Below, piece by piece: positions 8,946 to 14,388 of a stretch of DNA of 14,388 nt; position 1 is the stretch's first letter, and each line of letters opens with the position of its first letter. The translations under genes were made by a program, and so were the position numbers. The notes beneath the pieces were generated by a model that worked only from the letters and a program-made list of their open reading frames with translations, was not told where the DNA came from and ran no database searches. This stretch comes from Prevotellaceae bacterium (lineage in GTDB: Bacteria > Bacteroidota > Bacteroidia > Bacteroidales > UBA932). The DNA is taken from NCBI GenBank assembly GCA_031258755.1, contig JAIRMK010000164.1:1-14388 (forward strand), written 5' to 3'.

Positions 8946-10046
8946 CTAATTCCTTACACACCTGATCCGCCTCCCTCTGAACTTTCTGCTGTTTTGCACT
9001 TCCAGCGTGAAGACGAAGTAGTACAACTCGTATGCATTTTCAGCACTGTACTCCGTAGAAGACCCATAGTGGGCGAAGCCCGTTAACATCGGGCCACCGC
9101 TCCATACATATCCTCCACTACTGCCCCAGGCGTTACTTAAACCACTCCAATCGGTGTGGCTTACTAATGTATTAAAATCTTCCTGCGTGGGCACACGCCA
9201 GGGAGACGGGCACAAATTGCCGGCGTTAGCTTTCACGTATGGAAAATTGTAATAGTACCAGGTATTCGCCCCCTCCGTATAGCTGCGGCAATCTGGATTG
9301 GTATTGCTATCGACGAAATCTGGTTTGTTACAGCCGGAAATGTGGATGGCGTCGCTCCAGAGTTGGCTGCCAAACACCCAGGTCTTTGTAGTGACGGCGC
9401 CCGGAGGCGTGGCCGGCACTTGCTGTATGGCTATAGTTTTTTGTAAAGCGCCGCTTGTTACCGTAACGGTGGTAGCGCGGTTTGTCGTACCCTGATTTTC
9501 CGTTACGTTCACTGTGACCGTGCCGTTGCCGGTGGCGTTAGTATTAACGAGTGTGCACCACGATGTGGCGGCGCTGTTTACGGTTGCCGTCCAGGTGCCG
9601 TTGCAGGCTACGCCTATCGGGTACGCGGCAATGCTTCCACCCGCATCAATCGTTGTGGGGTGCACCTCCAGCGTGAGCGCCCCTGCACTTTGCGTAACTG
9701 CAACCTGTTTGCTCAGCGTGCCTGCTGTTGCCGTTACCGTAATGGCAGCAACACGGGTATCCAGCGTCGTATTGTTTGCTACGTGTACGGTAACCACGCC
9801 GTTACCGATAGCGCCGGCATCGGTCAATGCACACCATGCAGCGGTTTCGGTATTTACGGTTGCCAGCCATGTGGTGTTACTGTTTATGGCAATGCCATAA
9901 ATGTTTGCCTCCGCAGTGGCGGAAATGTTTTCAGGATTTACCAATATTTCAGGGGACGCACCGGATGTTTCATCCGAATTTTTCTCACAGCCGGCAAAGG
10001 CAATAGCCACCGCCGCAAGGGACATCATAAATAAATTTCTTTTCAT
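8946..10046 (-). CDS. BACON-FISUMP lipoprotein, paralogue 3
   Basis: This 366-aa predicted surface lipoprotein has lipobox AFAGC (Cys20). Two BACON-like modules lie at about 33-120 and 124-209, each with the pattern TW.ATVN...WCTL...GNGTVTV...R..TVT...KQVAVTQ. A C-terminal domain, 221-366, is of the Fibrobacter succinogenes major paralogous (FISUMP) type: WSDAIHISGC, CRSYTEG, CPSPWRVPTQEDF, and the closing RRIRCVRN. Cysteines 239, 253, 279 and 363 are shared with paralogue 2 and may form disulfides. A longer frame opens at a TTG (10100) inside the intergenic stem-loop; the ATG at 10046 gives a proper signal peptide and was chosen. It is the gene directly before susC. The domain's ligand is unknown; a binding role at the cell surface is inference. 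Confidence 0.85.
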   Translation of the reverse strand: MKRNLFMMSLAAVAIAFAGCEKNSDETSGASPEILVNPENISATAEANIYGIAINSNTTWLATVNTETAAWCALTDAGAIGNGVVTVHVANNTTLDTRVAAITVTATAGTLSKQVAVTQSAGALTLEVHPTTIDAGGSIAAYPIGVACNGTWTATVNSAATSWCTLVNTNATGNGTVTVNVTENQGTTNRATTVTVTSGALQKTIAIQQVPATPPGAVTTKTWVFGSQLWSDAIHISGCNKPDFVDSNTNPDCRSYTEGANTWYYYNFPYVKANAGNLCPSPWRVPTQEDFNTLVSHTDWSGLSNAWGSSGGYVWSGGPMLTGFAHYGSSTEYSAENAYELYYFVFTLEVQNSRKFRGRRIRCVRN

Positions 10047-10066
10047 AATATTTGATTTTTTAGATA

Positions 10067-10095
10067 ATTGCCCGCCTACAAAGCGGGCGGGCAAT
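10067..10095. repeat. Intergenic stem-loop A between lipoprotein genes
   Basis: ATTGCCCGCC (10067-10076) and GGCGGGCAAT (10086-10095) are perfect 10-bp arms around a 9-nt loop, extendable by GAT/ATC with one bulge. It sits 32 bp after paralogue 2's stop (read on the minus strand) and 20 bp before the paralogue 3 ATG. On the transcribed strand an A-rich stretch, not a U-run, follows, so an intrinsic terminator is unlikely. mRNA processing, stability or attenuation are options. A matching element lies at 11268-11296. Confidence 0.7.
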
Positions 10096-10127
10096 ATCAA
10101 AATGCTAAATGTTTACAGCGCCTTTCG

Positions 10128-11234
10128 TTATTTTACGCAACGCACCTGCTGTCCGTTCTCCCTGCCGGCGTTAGCTGTCGGGTTGAAGTGTTCTGTATTA
10201 GAATACCATAAACGGTAAACATAAGTTGGATTGGCCGTTGGAGTAGCTGACCAATAAGCGCCATTGGTGGTTTGCAACGTAACACCGCTCGCGCTTGCCT
10301 GACCGCCATATCCCCACACAGCGACTATATTCTCTCTGGTCGTACTTTCCACTAAGGTTGCAAAATCCTGCTGCGTGGGCACGCGCCAGGGAACCGGACA
10401 CATCACGTCGGCATTAGTCTCCACGTAGGGGAAATTATAATAGTACCAGGTATTCTCCCCTTCGGTATAGCTGCGGCATTGCGGAGTATCAGTACTGGAA
10501 GAGAAATCCCCCCCGGCACATGCAGGGATATGAATGGCGTCGCTCCATGTTTGGTCGCCATACGACCATGTATTTACGCTGGCAGCATTCGGGGGCGTGT
10601 TCGCCGACTTCGCTTGCTGTAGCGTTACAGTCTTTTGCAATGCGCCGGCCACTATCGTGACAGTGGCATTACGGACTGCCTCACCCGAATTTATCGTCAC
10701 GTTCACGGTGACCGTGCCGTTGCCGGTGGCGCCGGCATTAGCAAGCGTGCACCACGATGTGGCGGCGCTGCTTACGGTGGCCGTCCAGGTGAGGTTGCTT
10801 GTTACGAATACCGGGTACGCAGCAGCGCCTCCCGGCGCACCAATCGTGGTTTTATCCACTTCCAGCACGGGCGTCGCTGCGGCTTGCATAACCGCAACCT
10901 GCTTGGTCTGCGTGCCTGCTGTTACCGTAATGGTAGCGACACGGGTGTCCTGCGTCGTATTGTCCGCTACGTGTACGATAATCGTGCCATTGCCCACCGC
11001 GCCGGCATTGGACAACGTACACCATCCGGCGGCTTCGGCATTCACGGCTACCAGCCATGCCAGGTCGCTGGTTACAGCAACAGTATAACTGTTTCCCACC
11101 GCAACGGGGAAGATGCTTGCCGGACTTACCGACAATTCAGACGCTGCTTCGGGTGTTTCATCCGAATCTTTACTGCAGCCGGCAAAGACCATAGCCGCCG
11201 CTGCAAGGAACATCATAAATAAGTTTTTTTTCAT
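10128..11234 (-). CDS. BACON-FISUMP lipoprotein, paralogue 2
   Basis: This 368-aa predicted surface lipoprotein has lipobox VFAGC (Cys20), then SKDSDETPE. BACON-like modules lie at about 33-118 and 122-207; the FISUMP-type domain covers about 220-368 with WSDAIHIPAC, CRSYTEG, NTWYYYNFPYV, CPVPWRVPTQQDF, GAYWSAT and the terminal GQQVRCVK. The FISUMP fit is better than in paralogue 3 because the YWSAT core is kept. Its DNA is strikingly similar to paralogue 3 over parts of the BACON modules (compare 9508-9600 with 10708-10800), pointing to recent duplication or gene conversion. An upstream frame to 11282 has no ATG; the ATG at 11234 was chosen. It lies between stem-loops A and B in the operon. 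Ligand unknown. Confidence 0.85.
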   Translation of the reverse strand: MKKNLFMMFLAAAAMVFAGCSKDSDETPEAASELSVSPASIFPVAVGNSYTVAVTSDLAWLVAVNAEAAGWCTLSNAGAVGNGTIIVHVADNTTQDTRVATITVTAGTQTKQVAVMQAAATPVLEVDKTTIGAPGGAAAYPVFVTSNLTWTATVSSAATSWCTLANAGATGNGTVTVNVTINSGEAVRNATVTIVAGALQKTVTLQQAKSANTPPNAASVNTWSYGDQTWSDAIHIPACAGGDFSSSTDTPQCRSYTEGENTWYYYNFPYVETNADVMCPVPWRVPTQQDFATLVESTTRENIVAVWGYGGQASASGVTLQTTNGAYWSATPTANPTYVYRLWYSNTEHFNPTANAGRENGQQVRCVK

Positions 11235-11267
11235 GTTTTTAGAATAGATAAAGTATTTAATTAGATA

Positions 11268-11296
11268 ATTACCCGCCCGCAAAGCGGGCAGGTAAT
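11268..11296. repeat. Intergenic stem-loop B between lipoprotein genes
   Basis: ATTACC-C-GCCCGC (11268-11280) pairs with GCGGGC-A-GGTAAT (11284-11296): a 12-bp stem with one mismatch and a 3-nt AAA loop. It is clearly related to stem-loop A, including the flanking TTAGATA and ATCAAAA. Outer pairs differ in a compensatory way (ATTG/CAAT in A, ATTA/TAAT in B). It lies just after the stop of paralogue 1 and 33 bp before the paralogue 2 ATG. Confidence 0.7.
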
Positions 11297-11315
11297 ATCA
11301 AAAATGGTTCTGCTA

Positions 11316-12812
11316 CTAATTCGTACCCTTCACGCATCGGATTTGCATCCCCCTTTCCTTGGTATCGTTGCCGGCTTTCGCTGAACTATTTTGTTGGCGC
11401 AGGTAGTATGCGCGGTTAGTAGCACATTTATCGTTGCCGTCGTAACATGTATCAGCCCAATAGTAATGGTTGTTGTTAAAGTCGGACGGGGTACTGTTGG
11501 CAGCAGCGCCACCATTGATGCGTCCGCCCCGGTTTCCCCATACGGCAACTAGTGCTGCAGATGCCTCCTGGGCTGTTTTACCGCCTTCGAGAAGCGCTGC
11601 TTCAAGTGCGTCTATATCATCTTTCGTCGGCACGCGCCAGGGTTCTGGACACATTGTCGCTTTATTCTCTTTCATGTACGGATAGTTATAGTAGTAGTAT
11701 ATTGCGTGGTTGCCAGCCGGTGAAGCGGGGGTATAGCTGCGGCAATACGGCGTAATAGTGCTGCTTGTGAACAAATCTGTGTTATTACAACCGACAATAT
11801 TTATGACGTCGCTCCATACCAGCCCGCTGCTGCCAAATGACCAAGTATTGGCACTCTCTGCATACGTCGGCGTAGTCGGCGCGGGGGCTGCTGCGGCTTG
11901 CTGTTCCACAGCCACATATCTCGTCACGCCGCCACCGGTTACGGTCACCGTGCCGGACTGGGCATTTTGGGTTTGGTTTTGATTTACGGTTATCTTAAAG
12001 CTACCGCCGGAAGTGCCGGCATTACCGGCTTTGTCGCTTACCGTAATAAAATTACCGCCGGCGGTAACAGTGGCATCCCAGGTTACGTTGGCGGTTACGG
12101 TAATGACGGTGTTGGCGCCTGCTGCGGCTACGTTTTTATATTCTTCCGTGTTCAGGGTTAATACGGCAGCTGCGGCTTGCTGTGCTACGGCCACATATCT
12201 CGTCACGCCGCCGCCGGTTACGGTCACCGTGCCGGACTGGGCGCTTGAAGTTGCGTTTTGAGCTACGGTTATCTTAAAGCTGCCGCCGGAAACTCCGTCG
12301 TGGCCGGTTTTGTCGGAAACCGTAATAAAATCACCGCCGGCGGTAACAGTAGCGTCCCAGGTTACGTTGGCGGTTACGGTAATGGTGGTGTTGGCGCCTG
12401 CTGCGGCTACGTCGTTATACACCTCCGTGCTCAGGATTAATGCGGCGGCGGCGGCTTCTTGCGTAACTGCAACCTGTTTGGTCAATGTGCCTGCCGTTAC
12501 CGTAACGGTAGCGGTACGCGGCTCAACAAGGGTGTTGGCGGTTACGTTTACGGTAATCGTGCCGTTGCCGGTAGCGCCGGCATTGGTCAACGTACACCAT
12601 GCAGCGGATTCGGTATTTACGGTGGCCGCCCACGTGGTGTTACTGGTTACGGCAATAGGGTAACTGTTTGCCGCTGCAGTGGCGGAAATGCTTGCCGGGC
12701 TTACCGACAATTCAGGGTTTACTTCGGACGTTTCGTCCGCATCTTCCTTACAGCCGGCAAAAATAATCGTCACCGCTGCAAGGGTTAGCATAACAAATAA
12801 TTTTTTTTTCAT
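11316..12812 (-). CDS. BACON-repeat FISUMP lipoprotein, paralogue 1 (first and largest)
   Basis: This 498-aa predicted surface lipoprotein has lipobox IFAGC (Cys21), then KEDADETSE. One BACON-like module (about 35-119) resembles those of paralogues 2 and 3. Two near-identical 93-residue BACON-type modules follow (125-217 and 218-309), sharing VAAAGANT, VTANVTWDATVTAGG, FITVSDK and GTVTVTGGGVTRYVAV. The FISUMP-type C-terminal domain spans about 322-498 (WSDVINIVGC, CRSYTP, CPEPWRVPTKDDI, YYWADT, MQIRCVKGTN). It has two extra cysteines (456, 463) absent from its siblings. The ATG at 12812 gives a standard signal peptide. It is the first structural gene of the operon, 64 bp after the small HTH gene. 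The longer stalk could hold the C-terminal domain further from the membrane; function is inferred, not known. Confidence 0.85.
   Translation of the reverse strand: MKKKLFVMLTLAAVTIIFAGCKEDADETSEVNPELSVSPASISATAAANSYPIAVTSNTTWAATVNTESAAWCTLTNAGATGNGTITVNVTANTLVEPRTATVTVTAGTLTKQVAVTQEAAAAALILSTEVYNDVAAAGANTTITVTANVTWDATVTAGGDFITVSDKTGHDGVSGGSFKITVAQNATSSAQSGTVTVTGGGVTRYVAVAQQAAAAVLTLNTEEYKNVAAAGANTVITVTANVTWDATVTAGGNFITVSDKAGNAGTSGGSFKITVNQNQTQNAQSGTVTVTGGGVTRYVAVEQQAAAAPAPTTPTYAESANTWSFGSSGLVWSDVINIVGCNNTDLFTSSTITPYCRSYTPASPAGNHAIYYYYNYPYMKENKATMCPEPWRVPTKDDIDALEAALLEGGKTAQEASAALVAVWGNRGGRINGGAAANSTPSDFNNNHYYWADTCYDGNDKCATNRAYYLRQQNSSAKAGNDTKERGMQIRCVKGTN
11883..12440 (-). repeat. Two tandem 279-bp direct repeats inside paralogue 1
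   Basis: Units at about 11883-12161 and 12162-12440 each encode one 93-aa BACON-type module and are very similar at DNA level; for example ACATATCTCGTCACGCCGCC recurs exactly 279 bp apart, as does much of the sequence after it. Close DNA identity, not only protein similarity, suggests recent duplication or homogenisation, and makes copy-number change by recombination plausible. Confidence 0.85.
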
Positions 12813-12876
12813 ATTTTCTTTAGTTTAAAATGTTGTTTTATTTCAATATTACAAGATGGTGTATTCATAATTATTT

Positions 12877-13059
12877 TTATTGATTATATTCTTTTAACTT
12901 CGCTTCCGCCAGCCGGCGCGCGGCGGCACTTTTCCTGCCTGTTATCTCACCTTTCAGAGCCAAGCCCACCGTTCGCTCGTTAATATTCAAGGCCCGCGCG
13001 ATTTCGCGGCGCATCCCGTGCGGAAGTATTATTATTTTTTTACGTATATTTGCGGACAT
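12877..13059 (-). CDS. Small helix-turn-helix DNA-binding protein (60 aa)
   Basis: This 60-aa basic protein has a visible helix-turn-helix: RREIARALNINERTVGLALKG (about 18-38; EIARALN then NERTVGLAL as the recognition helix), followed by a basic tail (GRKSAAARRLAEAKLKEYN). Small proteins of this shape are common in Bacteroidales and are usually left as hypothetical. The start is the ATG at 13057-13059, 7 bp from the palindrome at 13066-13082 and downstream of a consensus promoter. It has the operon's orientation and precedes it by 64 bp with no terminator in between, and diverges from the XRE repressor: the layout of a cro-like gene facing a cI-like gene. An alternative is an unrelated small regulator that merely precedes the operon. 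DNA binding is well supported; the role is inferred. Confidence 0.75.
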   Translation of the reverse strand: MSANIRKKIIILPHGMRREIARALNINERTVGLALKGEITGRKSAAARRLAEAKLKEYNQ

Positions 13060-13065
13060 ATCCTA

Positions 13066-13082
13066 CTTTGTAAATTACAAAG
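13066..13082. promoter_or_regulatory. Palindromic operator candidate, CTTTGTAA-A-TTACAAAG
   Basis: Perfect 8-bp arms around one central base. It covers part of the -7 element of the minus-strand promoter (13078-13085) and the probable transcription start, and lies 7 bp upstream of the small HTH gene's ATG. A bound dimer here should block transcription toward the operon. Candidate binders are the XRE repressor or the small HTH protein. Confidence 0.65.
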
Positions 13083-13109
13083 ATAAAGCGCATTTGCGTA
13101 AAATACAAA
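13078..13109 (-). promoter_or_regulatory. Bacteroidota-type promoter for small HTH gene and probably the operon
   Basis: On the minus strand TTTG (13109-13106) is followed after exactly 20 nt by TATCTTTG (13085-13078). This matches the Bacteroides -33 TTTG and -7 TAnnTTTG consensus with no mismatch. Predicted start is near 13071, giving a leader of only about a dozen bases before the ATG at 13059. Both elements are covered by inverted repeats, so tight repression is likely. Confidence 0.7.
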
Positions 13110-13124
13110 TATATTTTACGCAAA
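13093..13124. promoter_or_regulatory. Long perfect inverted repeat, operator candidate
   Basis: TTTGCGTAAAATA (13093-13105) and TATTTTACGCAAA (13112-13124) are perfect 13-bp arms around a 6-nt spacer. The minus-strand -33 TTTG lies in the spacer. It ends 23 bp before the XRE start codon. A repressor bound here would occlude the operon-side promoter and could also regulate its own gene. No T-run follows on either strand, so a terminator is unlikely. Confidence 0.75.
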
Positions 13125-13147
13125 ATTGTAAAATAATTTGTACTTAT

Positions 13148-13534
13148 ATGATAAACAGTAGAATAAAATTAATGATAAAGGAATTTTGCAAGGGTAATGA
13201 TAGTGCTTTTGCAAGAGCTATTGGTGTTACTCCGTCGGTTATTGGGAATATAACAGGAGTACGAGCAGGAAGTCCGAGTTTCGAGGTTTTACAAAAGATA
13301 ATTAACGCATTTGAGTATATCAATGTTGAGTGGTTATTGACTGGTAAGGGTGAAATGCGAAAAAACGATAATAGTGCAAAAAGTGGTAATGCCGACAATA
13401 CATTATTGTTGTCTTTATTAGAAAGAGAACGATTAGAAAACAGTAAATTACACGAAAAAATAGGCGCACTCCATAATGAATTGGAGCATTTTAAAAATGA
13501 AAATACAGAGTTGAGAAATACTATTCATTCATAG
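13148..13534 (+). CDS. XRE-family phage-type transcriptional repressor with coiled-coil tail
   Basis: This 128-aa protein has an N-terminal XRE/Cro-CI helix-turn-helix (about 1-62): NSRIKLMIKEF, then SAFARAIGVTPSVIGNI as the HTH, GSPSFEVLQKIINAF, and the typical close NVEWLLTGKGEM. A short linker and a leucine-rich coiled coil of about 45 residues follow (LLLSLLERERLENSK...LHNELEHFKNENTELRN), probably for dimerisation. There is no S24 peptidase domain, so RecA-style self-cleavage is not expected. The ATG at 13148 was chosen over an in-frame TTG at 13094 that lies inside the inverted repeat. Base use is visibly AT-rich compared with the neighbours, a sign of different origin. It is divergent from the small HTH gene and operon. 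I saw no perfect TTTG/TAnnTTTG promoter on its own strand. Role as repressor of the operon is inference. Confidence 0.82.
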   Translation: MINSRIKLMIKEFCKGNDSAFARAIGVTPSVIGNITGVRAGSPSFEVLQKIINAFEYINVEWLLTGKGEMRKNDNSAKSGNADNTLLLSLLERERLENSKLHEKIGALHNELEHFKNENTELRNTIHS

Positions 13535-13554
13535 CATATTACAACAAGCAAGGT

Positions 13555-13578
13555 GCAGAAATTACCGGAATTTCCTGC
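13555..13578 (+). terminator. Weak hairpin after XRE gene
   Basis: GCAGAAATT and AATTTC-CTGC form a 9-bp stem with one bulge around ACCGG, 20 bp after the XRE stop and in the convergent gap before the beta-galactosidase end. No clear T-run follows directly, so it is only a possible terminator. The run of T at 13671-13679 has no hairpin in front of it. Confidence 0.25.
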
Positions 13579-13677
13579 GTTCTTAGCAGTAGAACCGTCA
13601 GTAGGGCACAAAAGAGATAATCCCGAATAAAATGTACACGAAATTTTTCCACACATACACCCTAAGGCTCTTTTTTT

Positions 13678-14388
13678 TTAAAAATTGGTGCTTACCGGCT
13701 GCATGATGAAGCTAAATTCATAGTCGCCGTAAGGAACTTGGTATTGTTCCATGGCGATAGACCACCAGCTGTCGATACATCCCAAGCCTGTCTGCACTTT
13801 GTCAATGCAAAAATTCGTGTAATCTGCTTTAGCGACCAACTCGGAATGTCGCTGGTCTTTTTGCAGGTCGTCGTCTAACGCTTCAATCGAATAATGCAAC
13901 GCGGAGGCGGAGAACGGCGCTTCGCCTGTAAACCGCAATCCGCGTCCGCCAATGGTGGTTTGATTCCACCAGCGAATGTCGGTTTTTGTGCCTGTTTCCT
14001 GCGGACGGATGTAGGGATAAAACTGCTCATCCACTGTTTGCGTGTATATGCCTATGTCGGTGGAATGATGGCGGTCGGCATAGTTCTCCACCGGGCCGCG
14101 CCCATAATACTTGATGTGCTCCATCCGGTAAGGCAGTTGCACCTGCATGCCGAAACGGAATAAGCCGGGCACGGTTGCTGACAGGTCTGCCGCCATTTTT
14201 TGCGTTACTTTTATAGCACCGGCGTTGTTGATGACGTAGGTAAGCGTGAGCTTTGCCGACACGGCGGGCATGTCGTATTCGGCCGTAACAACGGCTTGTT
14301 CGCCGGTTATTTTATGTGTCAGCGCCGTTAGTTTCATCTCCGGATTTTTCCATACGGCATATTTCTTTTGTAAGCCGGCGCCCATGTC
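13678..14388 (-). CDS. GH2 beta-galactosidase, C-terminal part (5' end outside window)
   Basis: The enzyme hydrolyses terminal beta-galactosides; the frame is open to the window edge, giving 236 residues of the C-terminal region. The segment carries the LacZ small-chain (Bgal_small_N, domain 5) signatures: YYGRGPVENYADRH, then YPYIRPQETGTKTDIRWW, with LRFTG, FSASALHYS and GLGCIDSWW further on, ending YGDYEFSFIMQPV. The catalytic TIM barrel lies outside the view, so activity and exact specificity cannot be checked; a lacZ symbol would be plausible but is not assigned. The ATG near 14385 is internal. It ends 143 bp from the convergent XRE gene. With galK at the opposite edge it marks a galactose-related region around the lipoprotein/SusCD block. 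Confidence 0.9.
   Translation of the reverse strand, partial: DMGAGLQKKYAVWKNPEMKLTALTHKITGEQAVVTAEYDMPAVSAKLTLTYVINNAGAIKVTQKMAADLSATVPGLFRFGMQVQLPYRMEHIKYYGRGPVENYADRHHSTDIGIYTQTVDEQFYPYIRPQETGTKTDIRWWNQTTIGGRGLRFTGEAPFSASALHYSIEALDDDLQKDQRHSELVAKADYTNFCIDKVQTGLGCIDSWWSIAMEQYQVPYGDYEFSFIMQPVSTNF

Larger units (their letters stand above)
700..13059 (-). other. Probable SusC/SusD operon (eight genes, possibly nine)
   Basis: Eight genes on the minus strand follow each other from 12812 down to 700. The short gaps are 12, 12, 22, 36, 37, 81 and 81 bp between chosen starts and stops, and no convincing intrinsic terminator lies between any of them. The 60-aa helix-turn-helix gene at 12877-13059 has the same orientation and sits 64 bp upstream, also with no terminator in the gap, so the promoter at 13078-13109 may drive everything. 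An extra start inside 12813-12876 is not excluded: TAATATTG at 12844-12851 is one mismatch from the -7 consensus but has no TTTG at the right distance. The operon encodes an outer-membrane importer plus surface lipoproteins. The extent is inferred from spacing only. Confidence 0.7.

Noticed and set aside
10047..10100. N-terminal extension of paralogue 3 from a TTG
   Set aside because: It would translate through stem-loop A and place extra residues before a complete lipoprotein signal peptide; the ATG at 10046 fits better.
11883..12440. CRISPR or intergenic satellite interpretation of the tandem repeats
   Set aside because: Units are 279 bp, in frame and coding; they are protein module duplications.
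12844..12851. TAATATTG as a separate promoter for paralogue 1
   Set aside because: One mismatch in the -7 consensus and no TTTG about 20 nt upstream; kept only as a weak possibility.
13094..13147. Upstream TTG start for the XRE gene
   Set aside because: It begins inside the 13-bp inverted repeat; the ATG at 13148 starts directly at the normal XRE domain boundary.
13671..13679. T-run as intrinsic terminator on the plus strand
   Set aside because: No stable hairpin precedes it; it abuts the beta-galactosidase stop on the other strand.

Overview
This window comes from a Bacteroidota genome, most likely Bacteroidales. The signs are a SusC/SusD pair, DUF4302 and BACON-domain lipoproteins, FISUMP-type C-terminal domains, lipoproteins with short signal peptides ending in a Cys, and a promoter of the Bacteroides type (TTTG, 20 nt, TAnnTTTG). 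I cannot name the genus.

Layout, left to right. (1) 1-630, plus strand: the C-terminal half of galactokinase. (2) 700-12812, minus strand: eight tightly spaced genes that read right to left, with gaps of about 12-80 bp. In transcription order they are three paralogous lipoproteins (each with BACON-like beta-sandwich repeats and a FISUMP C-terminal domain), a SusC/RagA TonB-dependent transporter, a SusD/RagB lipoprotein, a zinc-metallohydrolase lipoprotein with HExxH, a DUF4302 lipoprotein, and a two-BACON lipoprotein with an unassigned C-terminal domain. (3) 12877-13147: a 60-aa helix-turn-helix protein on the same strand as the operon and immediately upstream of it, preceded by a consensus Bacteroidota promoter that lies under two perfect inverted repeats. 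(4) 13148-13534, plus strand: a divergent, AT-rich phage-type XRE repressor with a coiled-coil tail. (5) 13678-14388, minus strand: the C-terminal part of a GH2 beta-galactosidase that continues outside the window.

How it may work together (inference): the operon would build an outer-membrane import machine, with SusC as channel, SusD as lid, and six accessory surface lipoproteins for capture and processing. No glycoside hydrolase, sulfatase or lyase is encoded in it. The only enzyme is a metallohydrolase, so peptide or glycoprotein scavenging is at least as likely as glycan use. There is no ECF sigma/anti-sigma pair, hybrid two-component sensor or SusR-like regulator in view. Instead a CI/Cro-like arrangement (XRE repressor, operators, small HTH gene) sits at the operon head. 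The most interesting parts are this possible phage-style switch over a SusCD operon, the triplicated BACON-FISUMP lipoproteins, and the matching stem-loops between their genes.
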